A stretch of 64,000 bases of DNA, from contig JAFVRG010000011.1 of NCBI GenBank assembly GCA_017504405.1, positions 62,001 through 126,000 on the forward strand, written 5' to 3'. Position 1 is the stretch's first letter. Each line of letters opens with the position of its first letter. Under the pieces are notes generated by a model that searched no databases, had not been told where the DNA came from, and was given only the letters and a program-made list of their open reading frames with translations. The translations under genes and the position numbers were made by a program. Below are positions 59,945-64,000 of this stretch, piece by piece. Source of the stretch: Clostridia bacterium (GTDB lineage Bacteria > Bacillota > Clostridia > Oscillospirales > CAG-272).

Positions 59945-60665
59945 AATTTTATCAATAGGAAACAGCTTTTCCGAGGATGCGCATAGGCATCTGTATAAGG
60001 CAGCGTGTGCATCGGGCGTTGAAATTTTCAATGAAAACCTGTACATAGGCGGTTGCCCACTGTCAAGGCATTACGAAAATCTGCAAAGCGATGCAGAGGC
60101 GTATGATTTACACTGCAAGGGACTCGGAAATCTCGGCAAAATTTCGATAGACAGGGCGCTGAAATCGAATGATTGGGACATTGTGACTCTCCAGCAGGTG
60201 TCGCACCTGTCGGTTGATTTTTCCACCTATGAGCCGTATTTGACTGCGCTCGCATCGCATATAAGAGAGGTGCTCCCGAATACGAAAATCGCAATTCATC
60301 AGACATGGAGCTACCGCCCCGATTCCGAAAAGCTCGCAAGCTTTGGCATATACGAAACGCACGGTGAAATGTTTGACGACATACGAAAGGCTTACGCAAG
60401 GGCAGTGGAGGCTGTAAACGCAGACTTAATTCTCCCCTCGGGTGAAACGCTCGAAGCGTTGAAAAATATGGGATACAACGTTCACCGTGACGATTTTCAC
60501 GCAAACCGCCTTGGCGATTATGCGGCGGCTATTACCTGGATTAAGATGCTGTTCGGCGAGGACACTCTACCGAAGGACTCTGCATCCATTGATTTTGAGC
60601 TGTCGGAAAAGGAGCTTTCCGACATAGATAAAGCCGCACGGGCTTCTGTTGAAAAATACAGATAA
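59937..60665 (+). CDS. DUF4886/SGNH-like hydrolase family protein
   Basis: About 242 residues, no signal peptide. MLKILSIGNSFSEDAHRHLY has the GNSFS block of DUF4886, similar to block I (GDS) of SGNH hydrolases. DIVTLQQVSHLSVDF and KIAIHQTWSYRPDSE are further conserved blocks, and VHRDDFHANRLGDYAAAITW near the C-terminus holds the DXXH-type Asp/His pair. Probably a hydrolase of carbohydrate or acyl esters; substrate unknown. The ATG at 59,937 overlaps the preceding gene by eight bases and has AGGAAGGA upstream; an in-frame start at 59,916 is less likely. Confidence 0.85.
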   Translation: MLKILSIGNSFSEDAHRHLYKAACASGVEIFNENLYIGGCPLSRHYENLQSDAEAYDLHCKGLGNLGKISIDRALKSNDWDIVTLQQVSHLSVDFSTYEPYLTALASHIREVLPNTKIAIHQTWSYRPDSEKLASFGIYETHGEMFDDIRKAYARAVEAVNADLILPSGETLEALKNMGYNVHRDDFHANRLGDYAAAITWIKMLFGEDTLPKDSASIDFELSEKELSDIDKAARASVEKYR

Positions 60666-60671
60666 AAATCA

Positions 60672-60718
60672 AAAAACGCATCAGCTACTCATCCTGAGTT
60701 GTTCGCTGATGCGTTTTT
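60672..60718. terminator. Bidirectional terminator between the DUF4886 gene and cysK
   Basis: Perfect 14-base arms AAAAACGCATCAGC and GCTGATGCGTTTTT with a 19-base loop, serving both converging transcripts. Confidence 0.85.
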
Positions 60719-60719
60719 A

Positions 60720-61649
60720 TTATTCAAACAAAGGAGTTGAGAAATAGCGCTCTGCGGTGTCGGGGAGCACCGTTACTACGGTTTTGCCCTTACCGAGCTT
60801 GCAAGCCAGCTTAATTGCGGCGGCAACGTTCGTGCCGCTGCTGATGCCGCACATTATTCCCTCCTTCGAGGCGAGCTCCTTCGACGCTCTTATCGCCTCG
60901 TCGTCCTTGATGATGCAAACATCGTCGTATATATTCTGATTGAGTATTTCGGGGATTATTCCGTCGCCTATACCCATCTGCACGTGCGTGCCGATTGAGC
61001 CGCCCGACAAAATTGCGGCGTTCTCGGGCTCAACTGCCCATATAGTCATATCGGGATTTGCCTTTTTGAGCGTTTCGCCAATACCGGTTATCGTACCGCC
61101 CGTGCCTATGCCTGAGCAGAAGCCGTGAATAGGGCCGTTAACCTGATTTAAAATCTCGACAGCGGTAACCGAGCGCTGAATTTCGGGATTTGCGGGGTTT
61201 TCAAACTGTTGAGGAACGAAAACGTTTTTATCCTCATCACGCATACGCAGAGCGAGTGCAAGGCACTCCTCAATGCAAAGTCCGATATTTCCGTCATCGT
61301 GCACCAAAATAACCTCGGCGCCGTAATGCTCCACGAGCTTGCGCCTCTCCTCACTCACCGAGTCGGGCATAATTATCTTTACCTTATACCCACGTACAGC
61401 GCCCACGAGCGCAAGACCTATGCCCTGATTTCCGCTGGTCGGCTCGACGATAACGGTGTCCTTGTTTATAAGTCCACGTGTCTCTGCATCGCAAATCATA
61501 TTATAGGCTGTGCGTGTTTTTATAGAGCCGCCGACGTTGAGTCCCTCGAATTTAACGAGGATTTCTGCCATATCACCGTCAACCATTCGGCTAAGCCTTA
61601 TTATCGGGGTGTTTCCCATTGCTTCAAGAATAGAATTGCAAATCATCAT
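60720..61649 (-). CDS. cysK: Cysteine synthase (O-acetylserine sulfhydrylase type)
   Basis: A 309-residue fold II PLP enzyme. GLNVGGSIKTRTAYNMI carries the PLP Lys (the usual KDR is KTR here), VEPTSGNQGIGLALVGAVRG (PTSGN substrate loop), CSGIGTGGTITGIGETLKKA (PLP phosphate loop) and EGIMCGISSGTNVAAAIKLA (Ser near the pyridine nitrogen). It makes cysteine from O-acetylserine and sulfide. Single-gene unit behind a structured leader. The start is ATGATG; codon 1 or 2 may be used, and the RBS (CAGGT) is weak, which fits control through the leader. Confidence 0.93.
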   Translation of the reverse strand: MMICNSILEAMGNTPIIRLSRMVDGDMAEILVKFEGLNVGGSIKTRTAYNMICDAETRGLINKDTVIVEPTSGNQGIGLALVGAVRGYKVKIIMPDSVSEERRKLVEHYGAEVILVHDDGNIGLCIEECLALALRMRDEDKNVFVPQQFENPANPEIQRSVTAVEILNQVNGPIHGFCSGIGTGGTITGIGETLKKANPDMTIWAVEPENAAILSGGSIGTHVQMGIGDGIIPEILNQNIYDDVCIIKDDEAIRASKELASKEGIMCGISSGTNVAAAIKLACKLGKGKTVVTVLPDTAERYFSTPLFE

Positions 61650-61675
61650 ATTACCTGTATGTAAAATTATATGCC

Positions 61676-61743
61676 AAACGGCGCTCGGATTTCAACCGAG
61701 GCTACGGCTACCACCGTGTACTCACCCTATACGACTGCCGTTT
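61676..61743 (-). ncRNA. Unidentified structured leader RNA upstream of cysK
   Basis: 68 nucleotides between a strong promoter and cysK. P1 AAACGGC/GCCGTTT (seven perfect pairs) closes the element. Inside are a weak 3-bp stem GTA/TAC with a nine-base loop, a hairpin ACGG-TGGTAG-CCGT and a hairpin CTCGG-TTGAAAT-CCGAG, giving a cloverleaf-like four-way junction. The last hairpin resembles a tRNA T-arm, but no anticodon arm fits and no discriminator or CCA follows, so it is not a tRNA. It starts about nine bases after the predicted transcription start. No known riboswitch class was recognised. Confidence 0.6.
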
Positions 61744-61758
61744 ATGCATACAATATGT

Positions 61759-61787
61759 ATAATAGCATATTTCTCTATATTTGTCAA
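61759..61787 (-). promoter_or_regulatory. Sigma-A promoter of cysK
   Basis: TTGACA (61782-61787), 17-base spacer ending TGC, TATTAT (61759-61764), directly after the upstream terminator. Confidence 0.82.
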
Positions 61788-61791
61788 CTAA

Positions 61792-61815
61792 AAAAGCGGT
61801 CGTGCGACCGCTTTT
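61792..61815. terminator. Terminator of the two-gene extracytoplasmic cassette
   Basis: Perfect arms AAAAGCGGTC and GACCGCTTTT around GTGC, with T-rich minus-strand end, seven bases after the stop codon. Confidence 0.85.
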
Positions 61816-61821
61816 GCTGTT

Positions 61822-62535
61822 TCAAGTTGTTTCCCGCCAAGATGTGGGGTCAAATGAAGGAATTTGCGTAATGTTGTTACGTCTGTTTTCGTCATACCAA
61901 CAGGATTTTGCCTCGCCCTTCTTGGTTTCTATAATGTTCCAATCCTCGTTTTTATTGCTTCTTGTGAGCTTGGTTCTGTAAATGGGGCTGATATACTGAC
62001 CGAGAGGTGTTGTCGGCTTACCGGGGGTTTTGTTTGAGGTATTGAGCCAGTTGGGCTCTCCTCGCTCACCGAGGTAAACGTCGGTTGTGAAGATGTAGTA
62101 TTCGGTTTCGCTGACTACGTAAATCATAAAGGTAAGATTTATCGCATCTGCGCCGAACAGCTCCTCCATATCCTGACCGCCCGTTACTGCCATACTACCG
62201 AAATAATCTCTCGCCGAATAGCCGAATCCACCGTCAAGGCGGTCGTTTACGTAATCGTTAATAGGGGAATCCGGATTGTTAAGTCCAATTTCCTCGCCGC
62301 TGTCATTCTTTCCTGCAACGAGATTGGTTACCAGCCACGCATGGTTCTCTCCCTCTACGTCATCAGGCAGCTCCTCTGAGCCCTGCCACTTGAACTCCGC
62401 CATTTGGAGAGCAAAGGAATTTTCAACAGGGTTAGCGTATTGAGCGCAGTAGCTCCACGTAGCTGATACTCCGACAGTTGTCATTATCATAATTATGGCA
62501 ACAAGGACTATTACAGATGCTTTGAAGCTTCTCAT
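61822..62535 (-). CDS. Exported protein of unknown function, SipW/TasA-like N-terminus
   Basis: A 237-residue protein, not recognised as a whole. The N-terminus is a long signal-type helix (residues 7-24, SVIVLVAIIMIMTTVGVSAT) followed by WSYCAQYANPVENSFALQM, reminiscent of SipW-dependent signal peptides of biofilm matrix proteins (TasA-like GTYA/F), though this is only a resemblance. The mature part is acidic with WLVTNLVAGKNDSG, FMIYVVSETEYYIFTTDVYL and TTPLGQYISPIYRTKLTRSN, suggesting a beta-rich extracellular domain. Its start overlaps the upstream repeat protein by four bases, so the two are made together. Confidence 0.75.
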   Translation of the reverse strand: MRSFKASVIVLVAIIMIMTTVGVSATWSYCAQYANPVENSFALQMAEFKWQGSEELPDDVEGENHAWLVTNLVAGKNDSGEEIGLNNPDSPINDYVNDRLDGGFGYSARDYFGSMAVTGGQDMEELFGADAINLTFMIYVVSETEYYIFTTDVYLGERGEPNWLNTSNKTPGKPTTPLGQYISPIYRTKLTRSNKNEDWNIIETKKGEAKSCWYDENRRNNITQIPSFDPTSWRETT

Positions 62536-63998
62536 TTCTCCACCTCCAAACGTTCAATGCTGTTGTCGGATACGAGCTTGTTTATAAGCTCTACCGTCCA
62601 ACGTCTTTGTCTTTCGGAGGTTACACGTATTCTCATAGGATAGCGGGCAAATTTCTTGCTCGCCGACATATCCTTGAATACGTATTTGGTGTTTTCATAC
62701 GCCTTGGGGTCGAGGGCGAGGTATGCGTTGAGAGTTTTACCTCTTATCGCAAGCCTTGCTATCGGCAGGTTTTTGTACTTGTAGGTCTGTTGCTTCTTGG
62801 CGCTGATGAGCCTCATTCCCTTTAAGGAATTGAGAAGCCCTGCTATGCTTTCATATCTCTGTTGCATCTCCTTTGAGGTGTGAGAGAGCATCTCGTCAAA
62901 GGTGCGGTTGTCCTCTCTGCCCTCAAGGTGGGCAAACGGTGAGAGCTTTTTCTCCGTCATTTCGGGCGCAAGCTCTACGGGAATAGGCATAGCCCTCTCG
63001 TTTACTGTTATACCGTTGCGATTTGCAAGCTCCATAAGAAGCTCAAGAGTCCAGCGAGTCTGACGCTCTGACGATACCTTTATCCTCATAGGATAGAGCG
63101 CAAAGCGTTTGCTGTGCGACGCATCTGTGAATATGTACTTGCTGTTCTCAAAATCAGCAGTCGGGAGCGCAAGGTAGACGTTGAGAGTCTTACCACGCAT
63201 CGTCAGTCGGGCTACGGGTGTGTTACCGCACTTGTAGGTCTCCTGCTTGCGTGCCTCGATAACTCTTATTCCCTCAAAACGGGACAGAAGCTCCTCTATC
63301 CTGTCGTGACGCTCCTTGACAATTCCGCCTGCAATATCGAGGCGTTCACGGAAGGTTTTATTGTTAACCCTGCCCTCAAGGTGGGCAAAGGGATTGAATT
63401 CATTCTTAATTTCGGCATTTTCCGACTCGACGGGAATTTCCGTCGCTTTCTCGTTTACGGTGATGCCGTTTTTCTCTGCAAGCTCCAAAAGAAGCTCAAG
63501 CGTCCAGCGTGTCTGGCGCTCCGAGGACTGCTTCATTCTCATAGGATAAAGCTTATAATCCTTACTCTTTGAGTAATCCTCGAATACGTATTTTGTATCC
63601 GCATAATCTGCGGGTGTCAGTGAAATAAAGGTGTTAAGCGTTTTACCCCTGAACGCAAGGCGAACTATCGGGGTATTGCCGCATTTATAGGTTCTGCGTG
63701 CTCTGCCCTCAATAACTCTTATTCCCTCAAAGCGTGAGAGAAGCTCGATTATTTGCTCATATCTTTGACGCATACTGTCACTTGACTGTGCGAGTGACTC
63801 GTCAAAGGTTTTGGAATTTGTTCTGCCCTTCAAATGCGCAAAGGGCGATGGCTCAAAGAGGGAGCCGTCGGGATTTAAAAATCCTATTTCGATAAGACGG
63901 CGCATCTTCTCACGGTTGATTTTTTTCTGCAATAAAGGCGAGCCTATGAGCGATGCCACTATGAGCATAACGCACAGCCAGCCTGCGGGGGACTGCAT
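62532..63998 (-). CDS. Membrane-anchored protein of three 151-residue repeats (N-terminus may be outside window)
   Basis: At least 488 residues. An N-terminal membrane span (WLCVMLIVASLIGSPLL) and a short linker lead to three repeats beginning FAHL at residues 53, 204 and 355, an exact 151-residue period. Each has KTF.E.L, RYE.I..LL, a TYKC/Y loop, the RGKTLN.Y.AL core, KY.F.D and a SERQ.RWT.EL helix. RGKTL-type repeats occur in uncharacterised Clostridia proteins; the fold and function are unknown to me. The first ATG is two bases from the window edge, so the real start may lie further upstream. Coupled to the next gene by ATGA. Confidence 0.8.
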   Translation of the reverse strand: MQSPAGWLCVMLIVASLIGSPLLQKKINREKMRRLIEIGFLNPDGSLFEPSPFAHLKGRTNSKTFDESLAQSSDSMRQRYEQIIELLSRFEGIRVIEGRARRTYKCGNTPIVRLAFRGKTLNTFISLTPADYADTKYVFEDYSKSKDYKLYPMRMKQSSERQTRWTLELLLELAEKNGITVNEKATEIPVESENAEIKNEFNPFAHLEGRVNNKTFRERLDIAGGIVKERHDRIEELLSRFEGIRVIEARKQETYKCGNTPVARLTMRGKTLNVYLALPTADFENSKYIFTDASHSKRFALYPMRIKVSSERQTRWTLELLMELANRNGITVNERAMPIPVELAPEMTEKKLSPFAHLEGREDNRTFDEMLSHTSKEMQQRYESIAGLLNSLKGMRLISAKKQQTYKYKNLPIARLAIRGKTLNAYLALDPKAYENTKYVFKDMSASKKFARYPMRIRVTSERQRRWTVELINKLVSDNSIERLEVEK

Positions 63999-64000
63999 AA

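Noticed and set aside
61676-61743. tRNA gene upstream of cysK
   Set aside because: The T-arm-like hairpin and seven-base closing stem resemble a tRNA, but there is no anticodon arm of the right size, no discriminator and no CCA, and the conserved TTC of the T loop is TTG.

Overview
The window comes from a low- to mid-GC Gram-positive anaerobe, most likely an uncultured gut-type member of the Clostridia. The grounds are Firmicutes-style cis-regulation (T-box on thrS, lysine riboswitch on dapA, PyrR attenuator, ZTP riboswitch on the purine operon), near-consensus sigma-A promoters, a FeoAB/DtxR iron system, the meso-diaminopimelate dehydrogenase route to lysine, formate-tetrahydrofolate ligase and a fermentative D-lactate dehydrogenase. 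No rRNA, CRISPR array, prophage or insertion sequence was seen. About nine tenths of the genes are on the minus strand.

Layout. 1-11,456: the promoter-proximal part of a surface-polysaccharide operon (minus). It runs from a priming sugar transferase through GT2 and GT4 glycosyltransferases, a Wzy-like polymerase, a Stealth phosphotransferase and a ChbG-type deacetylase to a LicD-family protein cut by the window edge. 11,628-16,202: tRNA-Lys(CTT), an aldo/keto reductase, and the feoA-feoB-small Cys-rich protein operon facing a DtxR/MntR-type regulator across paired palindromes. 16,206-20,880: T-box-controlled thrS, a divergent XRE/hypothetical pair, a cluster of small hairpins, an AEC transporter and inorganic pyrophosphatase. 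20,937-31,703: fumC converging on a complete PyrR-controlled pyrimidine operon (pyrR-pyrC-carB-pyrK-pyrD-pyrF-pyrE-pyrB) that lacks carA. 31,867-45,020: a ZTP-riboswitch-controlled purine operon (purE-purC-purF-like-purM-purN-purO-purH/AICARFT-purD-purL-fhs). 45,099-48,400: an NSS transporter and a secreted polysaccharide deacetylase. 48,559-53,245: the lysine operon dapA-dapB-ddh-lysA, with tandem repeats at two places. 53,364-64,000: D-lactate dehydrogenase, an orphan solute-binding lipoprotein, an amino-sugar operon led by a helix-turn-helix/GlmM fusion, a small membrane protein with a DUF4886 hydrolase-like protein, cysK behind an unidentified structured leader, and a pair of extracytoplasmic proteins, one made of three 151-residue repeats.

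The points most worth following up are: the XRE-GlmM fusion with a possible operator over its own promoter; a PurF-like protein that keeps its PRPP loop and probable iron-sulfur ligands but has no N-terminal catalytic cysteine; an aspartate carbamoyltransferase carrying a C-terminal Cys4 module with exactly the cysteine spacing of PyrI; the split of PurH into a stand-alone AICAR transformylase plus an archaeal-type PurO; and the cloverleaf-like cysK leader. All gene calls rest on reading the translated sequence and remembered family motifs. No database search was possible.
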